Shown: positions 1 to 11,722 of the stretch, piece after piece
Layout: each line of letters begins with the position of its first letter
How positions within the stretch are numbered: position 1 is the stretch's first letter
NCBI GenBank assembly: GCA_016785225.1
Contig: JAFBJZ010000941.1
Location: forward strand, 2,284,001 to 2,348,000
DNA from: Psettodes erumei
Taxonomy: Eukaryota > Chordata > Actinopteri > Pleuronectiformes > Psettodidae
DNA length: 64,000 bases
Direction: 5' to 3'
Notes under the pieces: generated by a model
Told to the model about the DNA's origin: nothing
Database searches by the model: none
The model's input: the letters and a program-made list of their open reading frames with translations, nothing else
Position numbers and translations under genes: made by a program

Positions 1-3000
1 AAAAAAAAAAAAAAAAAAGAAAAAAAGACGCAGCAGAACAGTGCATCGAGTAAAGAGTAAAAGAGAGCGAGAGAGTGAGGGAACAGTTCCCACAGATTGA
101 ATGTCTGTCAAACAAAGGGTATCAAATCCTCTGTGAGCAAAACAACAATTGTGCCTTAACCGTTGAGATGGAGTGAGGCCCCTCAGGCATTAAGAACTGC
201 AGTGAAACATAACAAATAAATCAAGGCATCTCAGGAAGCTCTGCACCACACAACCAAGAAAGGCAGTGGTTTTTGTTTTTTTTTTTTTCAGTCAGCACAA
301 GAAACCACAGGTGATTACTCGGCACACATGAGCAGGAATCTGGGTGCCACGGCGGATCCACTTTGTTTACTGGAGGGCACTTCTTATTCCAGTCAAGGCA
401 AACACAAAAGAATTTACGGTGACTGTGTGTGATGTTATATTGAGTTATAATTGCATGTTTTTCTTGGTGGACGTTCGCCTTTGAAGTCGACTTTTTACGA
501 CTCTGCTCTTCGCACACTGCCTCTTGTTTCACTTTTCTGAGATTTGGGCGAGGCCGCAGGTTTTTGGTTGGGTTTCCCGAACTCCACCAGAAGGCCGCAG
601 TGTGCAATTTTCAGAAACTTTCTGCAAGGTAAAATAAAAATGTGTCAATCAGCCCGGGCAGAGCTGCAAGTCAAACCCTGTACTCCGAGGGATTGAATTG
701 TTAATTCGCAGCCTGGAGATAAATGAACTGTACCATGTATCCTGGCAGGATGAGCTTGGCAGAATCACAGAGCCCTCTCGCTCTTTTTCCACCTCTGACT
801 TGCCCACTCCTGTTCATTATTTGACAGAAAATTGCACGCGTCTTCCAAGCACTGTCTTCCAATTGTCAACATCACAAAATGATTTATGTCCAGTCACTTT
901 GTAAAGGAAACGACGTGAAGCAGAGAGGGCGATGTTTCAGTTTTTTGGTTATGGATGAAGTCATACCGCCACAGCAGTCAAACTGGGATTTTATAGTCCT
1001 TGTGTCCTAACTGATTTGTCTTGGAGCAAAGTGACTATTTAGTGTCATTGTCACCGCTTAACGTGCCAACACAGGGCCATCAGATAAATGTTTATGGACT
1101 CAGAGCTGTCCGAAAAAAAAAAAAAAAAAATTTAAATATTCATGCTGACACAGGATCAGGAGAGCGTTATCTGATCTTGTCGCTGGCGTCAGCAGTATTT
1201 TGGCTGTGAAAACAATATCCTCAACACCATTGTCTGATGTGAGGCTGACAGCTCCCAGTCTTTCAACACGTGGCTGGCTAATGGCTCTGAGAGAGACATC
1301 TAGTGACAGACGGTCCAGTGTCTCCAAACAGATCTGCATACCATCACCTCAAACTTGTTTGACATCTGCCTGCGCTTGGCATCGCACAAACACATATTTG
1401 CTTACAGCAACAATGCAATGGAGCACCTCTGTGTAATCATTTGTCACTTGAAGATGTATTGTTTTTCAGGAGTGCCACTGGGGAGTGCCTTTATGCAACC
1501 TTAAAACATTAATTGCTTTTGGGTTTGTTTTTTTTTCATTTTCTTTGTTTGAACATGTCACACAAACAAGCTGTGCCGACTTGCAGCGATGGAGAGAAGT
1601 ACGGAAAGAGTGAGAACTCGCAGCGAGACATAAAACACTTTGTGACATGATGAAGTCATCCTGACAGCTCGCTATTTCCATGATGTGGTAGAGCTCTTTG
1701 GAGTACTCAACATGGAGACTCCAGCAGTGGGTCCAGCAGAATGAGAAAACACACCACAACAGGAAAAGGCAAAGACAGATGATGGCAAGAGAGAAAGACA
1801 GAGAGATGTGGAAAGTGGCAACAGCGTGGCGCCCACTCTTGGAGAAGTGAAAAGCAAAGTTGGCACTTCTGATGCGTCTCGTGCAGTGATTACTGAAAGA
1901 GGAAGTGCTGAGGATTCGCATTGGCAACGACGAAGGTGTTTCTCTTCCCCAACCCCAGCAGAAAAACAATCCTTTCTTTGTATGAGGAGATACATAATGG
2001 ATGGGTTTTCACCGGCACCACCGCCACCTCTAGCCTCAGGAGTCAAAAGCAACGCTCAGACGGAAAGCAGGCCCAGTCGCACACACATGCCAGGACAACA
2101 TGCAAAACAACACACATTCAAACACGTTTCGCTTTGTGCCACAAGAGCTTTTAACGAGGGCTTAGAGGCCGGCCGAAAATGTAAATCCTCGCAATCAGGG
2201 CAGCACACCTGCAAAAATAGACACAGGAAATGGTGTGCGGATAGTTTCCTTGTTAATTATAGCGTGGCAGTGGAGAGCCCCTCGATTCCCCTACAACCAC
2301 CTGTCTAACTCCTCCCTCCCACTCGCTCTAAATTGCTATAGAAATTCCAGAAAACGACAGGTATCAGTAACTCCAAGATTTACAGCTCCAAGTCGTGTCA
2401 CACAGACGCAAGATTTTGCAACACAGAAGCTGTATGGGCTGTTGCTTCAGCAGTTTCACCCGGAATGATTCATCACACTACACACTGGGTTTTGCAATTT
2501 AGTTAAAAAAAAAACCAAACAACCTAAAAAAAACAGAAGACTAAAGTGGGTGTTATATACTGTAAATGTTTCATACTCATTGTTTGACTTTTGGAACTTT
2601 GGATGTGTTGGAAGTATGAAATGAAATTGTAATTGTTTACTACCTATAAACAGTGTTTCTTCTGTTTTTTTTTGTCTAAGTCTTGTGTGAAAGAATACCA
2701 CTAGTAACGCTTTTTCTGTACGTGAGAAAAATCAACTCGTCTCCAACGTTTTCCCAGTGTAACACTGCTGATGTGTATGTGAGCACCGACTAAAGAGGTG
2801 TCAGGTCGGACTGTTACTTGATGTCCAAGTATTCACAACAACGGTGAGAGAACGCGTTCGGTGACAGCTACAGCACGACGTGATACGTACAGGGATCATG
2901 GGTCGTCACCCATGCACATCTGGAGCGAGCACGAATTGACGAATTGAACTGCCACTGAAGAAAAGCAAAAGGTCAAAAGCCGCTTTGTGTGGACAACATG

Positions 3001-4119
3001 TCCTCCAAAAGAAAAAAAACCAACAACAACGAAAAAACAACCGAGGGACAAGCCACGTTTCTTCTACTGTGTCAAACTGATAGAGCAGGTGACAGCAGAG
3101 GGCTACTAGATATCACACTCAGCTGTGTGGGTGTTTTTGTTTTTTTTTTTAAAAATTCACTTGAGTCAAACTGTCCCTCACACTTATGTCAGGTCCACCG
3201 AGGGAAATAAGCAGTGGACAGCAGGTGCAAAACCCAGGCAGTCCAGCTGCAGCGCTTTACCTACTGACCAGTCACCGCTGGAGCGATAAATCAAAGCGCT
3301 GTGGAGAGTTCAGTCTCACATCAGGTGCTTGATCTTTATCTGATATCCAAATCGCACAGCACTAAATGCGCTGTGTTACACACGGCTCGTAACAAGTGGA
3401 ACCTGTTAACCTAGCCCATATGCCAGCGACGATAAATAATCGCCACTGACACGCTGCTAACTATGGGAACACAATGAATAAACTTCCATGTAAACTAAGA
3501 CCAGCGCTGCAGACACACCTCACTCCACAGGAATTAGCCTCTGCTGTTTAAAACGTGGAAAACAATGCTTCTCTATTCCAAACTTTCATGTGTTAGTAAC
3601 GAAAAAAAACAAAAAACAGGTCAAGGACTGGTGACTCCTCTGGTGAATACACATTCACAACCATCAAACACATGCAAGCATGCACACACTAACACACACA
3701 CATATGCTAATAATAAAGAGCTCCACAGGCACTGGGTAACACTTGAAGCACTCATTAATAAGCACATATGTGCACACAGGCACACTCAGGCATGCACACA
3801 CACACACACACCAACACACACACACACACGCAGACACGCACGCACACGCACATGTTTTCATATAAACCCAGTGTCACTTTTATAAAGCAGCGAGACCCAA
3901 ACACACTAAAAGACTGCATGCAAGCAAACATGTGCTTTGGGACATTTTAATGTCTAAACATGGAGATCTGATTGGAAAACAGGGATTAATTGTCACGGAG
4001 CCTCTCGGCTGTCACTTGCACACTCAGCCTCTGTCTTCAATTAAAACTGTCGATCCATTCCCGAGGAAACGCGTGCTTTCTTTCTCTTTCTTTCACTCCT
4101 TTCTTTCTTTCGAGCGGAG
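1..4119. other. Left flank, no gene recognised
   Basis: AT-rich intergenic or distal regulatory DNA. The window opens in a poly-A run (1-18), and further A or T runs occur near 274-289, 1113-1130 and 3138-3150. I see no exon with supporting splice sites on either strand and no conserved protein motif. The short open frames here are low-complexity or isolated. Confidence 0.6.
3662..3853. repeat. CA-rich microsatellite block
   Basis: Interrupted (CA)n dinucleotide repeat with ACACG variants. The purest stretch is about 3795-3830. Reading frames across it give His/Thr or Cys/Val runs and are artefacts. Confidence 0.85.
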
Positions 4120-4122
4120 AGA

Positions 4123-4325
4123 TGAAGACCGACAGTGAATACAGTCGCAAAGTCGAAACTTTTTTTAAGCGTAAGCGACTCACCGGCTCTCGCGTTGACG
4201 AGGAGGACGGACAGATCGAGTACTCGGCGGAACGGTCTGATGAGCGGAGCAAGCCAAGGAAAAAGAGAAACGATGTGTGTACGTTCATCAGAGTCCTTCT
4301 GACAGCAAAGACAGAGCAGCAATGA
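4123..4325 (+). other. Isolated basic ORF, coding status unknown
   Basis: An ATG at 4123 opens a 67-codon frame ending at TGA 4323-4325. The peptide is very rich in Lys, Arg, Glu and Asp, with basic clusters such as FFKRKR and KPRKKR that could act as nuclear localisation signals. The ATG has G at -3. The frame sits in a locally CpG-rich patch just before a CT-rich repeat. I do not recognise the peptide, no strong splice donor follows in frame, and it could equally be part of a non-coding transcript or promoter. Confidence 0.15.
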
Positions 4326-4326
4326 G

Positions 4327-4375
4327 CCTCTCTCTCTCTCCCTCTCTCTCCCTCTCTCTCCCTCCCCCCCCCTTG
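4327..4375. repeat. CT/CCCTCTCT simple repeat
   Basis: Polypyrimidine repeat of CTCTCTCTCC units running into a C-rich stretch. Confidence 0.8.
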
Positions 4376-4505
4376 CACTCTCCTCCTCCCCTCTCCCAAA
4401 CTCTACCTCTTAAAATCACTCTTTCACTCCCCAAAGACAGGCGCACACTCACTCTCTCACTCACTAAGAAATAATTATACTCGCTGATTCATAAAGCCTT
4501 CGTTT

Positions 4506-4515
4506 GTCACGTGAC
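4506..4515. promoter_or_regulatory. Palindromic CLEAR-type E-box
   Basis: GTCACGTGAC, a perfect 10-bp palindrome around CACGTG. This is the form preferred by TFEB/USF bHLH-ZIP factors. No gene start is visible beside it, so its role is unknown. Confidence 0.35.
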
Positions 4516-6724
4516 CCAACACTTCAAATATACAGCACATTTTTTCACAAGCCACAAAATGCCTGGAGGGAAGAAAAAGGCCCAGAGAGCTTAAGTTTCT
4601 GTTTTTAATTCTCTCTCCCTTCTTTGTCTCCCGGGTGAATTCTTGTTCTCTGCTTCATCCCCTTGGCTGAAGCGTGGGTTTACCTACAAACTGTTTGTGT
4701 GAGTCCAAATGCAGGGCCGGGTCGTGATCTAAGATCGCTCGCGTTTGATCGCGTTTGATTTGGAGTTCACAGTTTAACAGGAGAGGATGTTTGAACATCC
4801 TGCATAACACGTGTAATTATGTTTTGACACAGGCGCTGTCCTAATGGCAAGCCAATAGGCTTCTTCTTCCAAGAACATCTAAGTGGTTTCACCTCTTCAT
4901 TTATTCCTGGTGTGATTAACTCATGGAGTAAACATAACGGACCTCTGCCCTTTACCTGTCTGCTCAGTAGAGACGTGCGATCGTGGTGCTGTAACTTGTC
5001 TGGCTCTGTTTTACTGCTTGTCATATTTCTGTGACAATCTTCTCAGAGAAATCACAACTACTTTTACCACTGCCGACACAAATGCCACTGAAGGGACTTA
5101 ACGTTAAAGACAGCAAGAATGAGGACTCTTCAGAAACTCATTAAGGAAGTGTTGGACGCAGAGTCAACCGAGAGAACATCGAAAACATTCTGCCCTCATT
5201 GAGCAAAAATGAAAACCAGAATATGACGATCAAAGCCAACACTTCTCGGGACACACAACATCTGCCAACAACCTGCTGATCGTTATGATAGCTGGGAATC
5301 ATGTTTTTTAAGTTAAGATTTATTTATTTTTTCAAAATCCCCAGATTTCTAAATCTAAGTCACTTAAGTTTCTTTAAATGAAACGCGCGGTGGCACACTG
5401 GCTGCAGGGAAGTCCCGTGCGAGATGGCAGAGCTGCAAAGCAACAGCAGCGACAGATTTGGGTGTGCCCCTGAACGTGCCCCTCTCTCCATATGAGATCA
5501 TATGTTTCAGATGTGTGTTTATGTGTTTGTGGTTCTGGGCGTGTGCCCTGTTTTCTCTGAATGTAATGCTTCTCGAGTTGTTTTTGGTCGTAAGGAGCAC
5601 CTCAAACCTCAGAAATGGGAGGAGAGGGCACACCTAAACTGGCACCTCAACGGGCACTCTTCAGCAGAGCGCAGCCCGTCCACACAACAACCTCCACAGA
5701 AAACAAAAACAAAACATCCACATGTCAGCTGCTTCTTTCGCACTAAAGAAAGCAGCATCTAGTCTAATGCATGTCTAAAGTGAGCAAGCGCAGTCAGAAT
5801 TTTCAAAATAACCAATTTACACATGCACTACTTATTCTGAAACTTTGTCTAAAACGATGCCTTTCAGGCATATTGGCTATGCATCACTTCACACTCCCAA
5901 ATCTCACAGTCTGAAGCAGAGTTGCTGACCAATGCAGCATAAAGAACTTCTTGATCTTCCCAGCTACATGTATATATATAAGTGCAGCTGTAACCGCTGT
6001 TTGTGTTGTTTGTAAACCCCAGTAATTGGCCTGATACAGGCCGAGATCTTATCCACAAATACACTGATCCCAAAGAGTCTCCAGGATAAAGTCAAGCCAC
6101 TCACAATGATAAAAAGAACATTTCTCAAGCCCGCTTTCGTTAGTCCAACGTCCTTTGCGGTCTTTACCGCCACATATGGTCTACAGTAGCTAACTAAAAT
6201 GTTCTTTCATAATTTTCAATTTTTTTTAATGTGGCTTTTCCAGCACATAATCAGAGTAAATGAGTGGATAAGCAGTGAGGGGCACTGGTGCCTTTTTGCA
6301 GAAACCTTATATTCAGGAAGCGCAGATCTGAGCCACGCTGCAGAAAGTACTTGAGCTGATTCTTATCTTGTTTACATTTGATTTATGTGTTGCTTGCCAC
6401 TGAGGCTAATAAAGATCCCTTACCTGTTTACATAGCAACACTAAATCATCAATTGTGTAATATGAAACAAGAAGGGAAATACAGTCATATGACACATTTA
6501 TTCAAATAAAAGACTGCATATGAGCCGTTAGAGTGATGAGGACTGTGAAGTGTGAATTTCAAGTCAGTGCAATACCATCAGTCTGACTAAGACCATGCAT
6601 TCGTGTGAGAATGTGCAGTCAAGTGCATGAAGATAGTCGTGTGTGTGTCAGTGTGCAGGGCATGCTGTGCTCCTCATTAAATTATGACAGCGAGTTTGAG
6701 CAAGTGCTGTATGTGGGATTCGTG

Positions 6725-6808
6725 CACGTGTGTGTGTGTGTGTGTTTGCAGTCCTGGATACATGTGTGTGCATGCTTGTGTGTGTGTGTGCATGGATGAG
6801 TGTGTGTA
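6725..6808. repeat. GT-rich microsatellite
   Basis: Interrupted (GT)n with GCATG variants. Confidence 0.8.
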
Positions 6809-7243
6809 GGCAGTAGCAGCAAGGAGGTCAGAGGTTACTAGTGTTTGTGTTTCAGTGTCAGTGAAGTGTGCTCCAGGCAGAGATTTATGATCATTGTGTC
6901 TGGGAGGCTGCAGAGTGGGGGGATAATGAAGATAGATCAGGGTGCTATCTCTCTCTCTGGGCACCACTGGAAACATGGCCTATGGCCCCCGCCGTTCTCG
7001 TATCATTAACTTCAGCCCGTGACATCATAACGCGCTGCCCTGACATCAATCCTAACACAATGTGCACCGACAAAAAGTCCGACCCAGAGAGGCAATTCCT
7101 TGCAGGAAGTCATCCGGCAAACACAGGCATTGTTCGGCCGCTCTGAGTGTGTTTATGAAGATATGAAATATTCATGGAAACATCAAACTCGGTCGTGTGT
7201 TTCCACTTTGGACTCGACCGTATTTGCATTCACTGAGCGACGG

Positions 7244-7580
7244 AGCAGAGGCCCGGGGCCTGCCGGCGGAGGAAAAGGAGCGAAGGCAGAAAGGAAGGAG
7301 GAAAAGGGGGGATGACGGAGGGACCAAGACATGGGAGGAAGTGAGGCTCGAGGGGTTAAAGAGAGATGGCATGAGGTAGGAGGGAAGATGGGTCGTCGGC
7401 GAAGGCCAGAGGGCCGCCGGTGCGGGGAACGGCAGAGAAAGGGGGCGTGAGATAGAAAGAGGGAGTGAAAGAAAACTGGAGGGTGAGATGGAGAGATGGA
7501 TGGGTTGTAGAGTGACAGGGGGTTGTGAGGAGGGGAGGGGGCTGTTGGAATCGGGGGCAGGGATGTGAGAAGGGGCGCAG
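7244..7580. repeat. Long polypurine tract
   Basis: About 330 bp in which the plus strand is dominated by G and A (GGAAGGAGG, GAGGGA, GGGAGG words) with few pyrimidine interruptions. Open frames here are biased by composition and were not taken as genes. Confidence 0.7.
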
Positions 7581-7751
7581 GGAGCTGGTGCCTGTGGCGG
7601 CAGGTTTTAATCAGTAACAAGATGCCTGTAATGAGATCACTATTTCCCCACGTTCAGATTGATGTCATGTGCAGCTTGGTGCCGCGCTGAGACCGGCAGA
7701 GGGATGCAGGGCGAATGCACACACACCCCACTCAGGAGTCATTTGCACATT

Positions 7752-7777
7752 CACACACACACACACACACACACACA
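7752..7777. repeat. (CA)n microsatellite
   Basis: About 13 pure CA units. Confidence 0.9.
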
Positions 7778-8129
7778 ACACAAAAATATACACTTGCTTG
7801 CACTTTCTTGGTTACAGACTTTAAACACACATCCTGTGAAATGAAGGAGCTCATTCATCCCGCCTGGCAAAGTGCGCTCATTTAGAGTCCAACCGCCTTC
7901 AAGTAAAAACATACACAGAGGAATACTACTCACAGGAAAATGAGTTACTCATGGCAAAGGAGAAATGTATGTGTTAGGGACTGAAGGGCATATACCGCTA
8001 TGTAGTCCTCTAACAAAAACAAATGAGCACGAAGCCTGGAAGAGAGAGAGAGAGCCCCAACCTTTTTACTACCGTAGAAATGAAGGGAAAAGTGAAGGGG
8101 GGAGAGAGAGAATGAGAAAATAAAAAAGA

Positions 8130-8188
8130 GTGTGTGTGTATGTGTGTGTGTGTATGAGTGTGTGTGTGTGTGTGTGTGTGGGGGGGGT
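8130..8188. repeat. (GT)n microsatellite with G-run
   Basis: GT dinucleotide repeat with short TATG interruptions, ending in a run of seven to eight G. Confidence 0.85.
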
Positions 8189-9375
8189 TACACATATTTT
8201 GGGCTGCATTCAGGGGTTGTCGACACCGCCACCAGCGTCTGTGCCAGCACACGAGCGCTCTTTGCCTATTCCCCGACATGTGTGTCCAATGAAAGGTGAA
8301 CGGCTCTCCTGTCTATACTTTCCTCTAAAAATCAGCCATGATGTCACCATGAACCCATCTTGAACCCGGCTCTGTCAAAAAGCATTACTCCAGCCCTCCC
8401 TCTCTCTGCCTCATTTTCTGTTCCACCTCTCCCTCCTTCACGCTCCGTTCCTGCCTCTCAAATTCTTCACTGAGCTCCCATTCTTTTTCTTTCCCTCTTT
8501 TTTCATATTTCCGTATTCTTCAACATTTCCCCTCTCCCGTCCATGTCTTATTTTTTCTCTCTCGCTGAATCGCAAATGCTCTTCTTTTTTTTTCTGTTTG
8601 GCAAGCGTGGTCTAATTGAATCACCAAATAGCGAAGCAGTTTGCCAAAAATGCCAGGATGTTCTGATTATCATAAACTTTGTTTAAGCTGTGGTTTTCCC
8701 CAAAAAAAAAGTGCTCCGAGTGCACGAGGGGGAAAGCCAAAAAAATAAAAGTTGAAAAAAAAAATAAAAAGGGGGAAAGGGGAGAATGCAAATGAAAAAG
8801 GGGAGAGAGAAAGAGAGCGAACACTGGGGAAGAGAGGGGTGGTGGGGGCAGCGAGAAGGCAGCCAGAGAGCCACATATGGAAGTGATTCTGTAATTACTG
8901 CAAATCTGTGAGCTCAAAAGGAAAGGTCTTCTTTTCCATGCCTCCTTCCCTGCACATAAAACTGCCCTTGTGAGAAAGCTTGGCACTATATACTGCACAG
9001 GAAACATGAAAAAAAACTAAGTTTTCATTTGCTTTTGCTTTTCGGGCATGTTAGGTTGGTATATAAATATGTATATCATGTAAGTTTAGTATGTTGAGTT
9101 GAGTGTTTGCGCTTTTTTGACACAGATGACAGGGCAAAAAAACCCAAACAAAAACAAAACAACAAATCTCTGCTGATCGTGAGGCTGATCCCACACTGTC
9201 TACTACTGGAAAAAAAAAATCTGCATTCTTTGCTCATTTGTTTTGCTTTCCTGAGTTTAATCAACCGTCCTGGAAGCTAATCTAAAATAAACTGCTTGGC
9301 TCAGCCTGGAATAAACTTAAGTCTCTCATCAGCCTCACACCTAACTGGCATCATTCTCATAAAGCACACATTCAA

Positions 9376-9421
9376 GGGGAGGGGAGGGGAGGGAGGGAGG
9401 GAGGGAGGGGAAGGGGGGGGG
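9376..9421. repeat. GGGA/GGGAGG G-rich repeat
   Basis: Tandem GGGAGGGA units ending in GGGGGGGG. It has enough closely spaced G-runs to form a G-quadruplex. Confidence 0.75.
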
Positions 9422-9626
9422 AGTGACAGACACACAGACGCGAAGACAGACAGTGATGAAGACTGTCTATTAAGCCTCAGGCACAGCAGTGCTTTGCAGG
9501 TGTGTATGTTGGCAGCGACTTCTGTTCTGCTCAGTCCCCAAACACTCTCAGCAGCCTGTAATTATCTCGTGCCCTGCCATAACGTGTTCTCACGACGAGT
9601 GCGTGAGTCTTACTCACAGATACAGT

Positions 9627-9627
<1 letters not shown>

Positions 9628-9674
<47 letters not shown>
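9628..9674. repeat. (CA)n microsatellite
   Basis: About 23 uninterrupted CA units, lying some 65 bp before a consensus D-box. Confidence 0.95.
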
Positions 9675-9677
<3 letters not shown>

Positions 9678-9739
9678 TTGACGCAGCTTGAGCCTCGTTT
9701 ATTCTTACACTCGTCCAATTAATCACGGCAGGAGATGAT

Positions 9740-9747
9740 TTATGTAA
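9740..9747. promoter_or_regulatory. Consensus D-box upstream of the Rev-erb gene
   Basis: TTATGTAA matches the D-box consensus TTAYGTAA bound by PAR-bZIP factors (DBP/TEF/HLF) and by NFIL3. D-boxes are established inputs to the circadian clock and to light-induced clock genes in fish. The site lies 2 kb before the start codon of the Rev-erb gene, beside a CpG-rich stretch (about 9770-10230) that could be an upstream promoter. That link is inference. Confidence 0.4.
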
Positions 9748-9769
9748 AGTACACGGTCCTACCTTTTTC

Positions 9770-10235
9770 CCCCCTCTTTCGCCTAGAGTAGCGTGTGCCC
9801 CGGCTTCAGAAGCGATCGCACATCCCCTCGGAAAGTTTTGACGCATGAATAGTGGATGGGCGGGCGAGCGAGCGAGCGAGCGAGCAGGCGGCACGCCACG
9901 GCGAAGTTTCTCTGTGAGGGAGAGACGAGACAAAAAAAAAATAAGTAGTCACGGGCGGTCTCCCGGGGACGCGGCCTGCGACGATCACGCCATTTGGTCT
10001 CACGCTTCGGAGATCACTTGAGTCATTTGTCAGATTACCTTCGTTTGTTGCCAAGCCGTCACCGTGTGTCCCGGCTGCTCGTGGGGCGTAGATGGGGAGC
10101 TACCGCGCGTCGGGATTTGTGACACTGTGACTCCCCCTAGTGACAGAGAGGAGGACTGCGGCACACGCTCTGTTCCCGAGGGCTGGGGACGAGACGGCAC
10201 GGAGAAGCACAACAAACAAACAACAACAAAAAAGA
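9770..10235. promoter_or_regulatory. CpG-rich segment, possible upstream promoter
   Basis: Compared with its surroundings this segment has a high CpG density, including a (CGAG)n run near 9866-9885 and GCGATCGC at about 9812. No TATA box or splice donor decides its role. It could be a distal promoter or untranslated first exon of the downstream Rev-erb gene. Confidence 0.3.
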
Positions 10236-11560
10236 AATAAATAAAGAAGGAAGTAACCGAAATGTAACCTGATTTTTTTTAAACGCTCGGTCTGGTCTTT
10301 TCGCATGTGATGATGTCTACTTGGAAGGAAGTGCTACAAATTGATGACATCACAACCATTGGTAAAAAAATAATAATCACAACGACGATCTTATCCGGTC
10401 GTCTGATCTGGCAATCAAACGTGAAATAAAGATGCGCTGCTTTTCAGTTGGTTAAGTCATTAAAAGCAATCAATAGATCGATAGATGGGACCCTGCTTGT
10501 GTGTCAGTGTCATGTCCTGCCACAGGGTGGCGTTTTCCTCAAACTGTGTTTCGTCGATCCTGCATGTCCGGAGACAGTCGAAAGTGCGGCTGACTAAAAT
10601 GTTTGAACCTGCTGTTGCGCAAACACATTTTAAACTTAAAAAATGGAACACTGACTTCACCCTCACACGCCCATGTGGAGCATTTTTTTAAACGCGGAAA
10701 TGATCACAGGTTGAGACAGGGTTGACGTTTTTCAGCAATCGAAATTTGAACCTAAGTGTTTACTTTTTTACCCCGTGCTGCCGTACATTGATCCAGTCGA
10801 GCATCTACTGTTTCGTTTGTCACATGGGCTTTAAACTTGGCACTCGCACGGTGTTTGGCATGTCTCAGTGTTTACCACCCGTTTGCAGCGCCGCTTGTCA
10901 GAGAACAAGCAGTCACGGTGAGCCACGCCTATTGTCCATGTGCTTCATCCACCAATCTCTCCTTCCCCTCTGCACCACACGCTCCGTGTTTTGCATAAAA
11001 TGTGTATCAGTAGGGCAGCGCTCTCCCCGGCACATGCAGAGCGCACATGTAGCGTGGCTTTGCTGAACACACACCACGGTTGAATAAGCGCATCAAACTC
11101 TCCTCAGCTCCAGATCCCCGCCAATGAAAATGCACAAAAGCGTGAAGGAGAGAGAGGGAGAGAGAGGACTCCGCGAGATACAGAGAGCGAGCCAAATCCC
11201 ACGCAAACAGACACAACACAAGTTGGACCGAGCGGAAAGGCGGTCACATTTCCAACTCACCTGCAAACGTGATTGATGTGGGTGTTTGTATCAGTGGGTG
11301 TGTATGTCATGCCTCACACGCCGTTCATGGATATGCTGACCCTACTTTCTTGGAATTCGTGAGAGTCGTTTAGTCTTCGCTCGTGCACCACCACACGCGC
11401 TCGAGCCGAGGTGCAGTATCCAAGGCGCACACGGCATCCAGGTACTTTGGAGGAGACCTGCCTACCTGACTCACCTCTGCCAGGGAAGAACTGAGCATTT
11501 GAGAAAGAGAGAGAGAAGGGCACTTGCCTTCAGTTTAGTGAGGGGAAAAGTTGACGCGCT
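10236..11560. other. 5' proximal region of the Rev-erb gene
   Basis: Unique sequence leading to exon 1, probably containing proximal promoter and 5' untranslated sequence. An inverted CCAAT is at about 11121, and there is a GA-rich stretch at 11145-11190. No TATA box is evident and no coding exon is recognised. Confidence 0.35.
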
Positions 11561-11722
11561 TGACGCGTTTCCATCACCGATTTCCATTTCTGCGCTCTAT
11601 GGAGCAGGTGCTTGACGCAGAACTCTTTCTTGACTTTCTCACCTGCCTTCAAAAGACTTTTGCTCCAGTCTAGTGACGCCTGTCTTCAAGTTTGTTTAAA
11701 GTCATCGACAGCGGAAAGAGAC

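Larger units (their letters stand above)
4516..9720. other. Left flank, continued: no gene recognised
   Basis: Intergenic DNA with several simple repeats and long strand-asymmetric purine or pyrimidine tracts, listed separately. Patches of ordinary-complexity sequence rich in homeodomain-like TAATTG/TAATTA and AAATATTCAT words (about 7140-7200, 8610-8700, 8870-8910) could be conserved non-coding elements, but conservation cannot be judged from one sequence. Confidence 0.5.

Noticed and set aside
3565..3950. His/Thr-rich and Cys/Val-rich reading frames across CA repeats (also at 6605-6976, 7659-7933, 8010-8279, 9489-9722, 13180-13590, 58802-59242)
   Set aside because: These are translations of dinucleotide microsatellites, with no splice or homology support.
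7183..7620. Pro/Ser-rich minus-strand frame of 145 codons
   Set aside because: Composition follows directly from the polypurine tract on the opposite strand. No family resemblance.
10127..10146. CTCF-like motif on the minus strand (CACTAGGGGGAG)
   Set aside because: Two mismatches in the core, including the final GGC, so it is weaker than the four sites reported.
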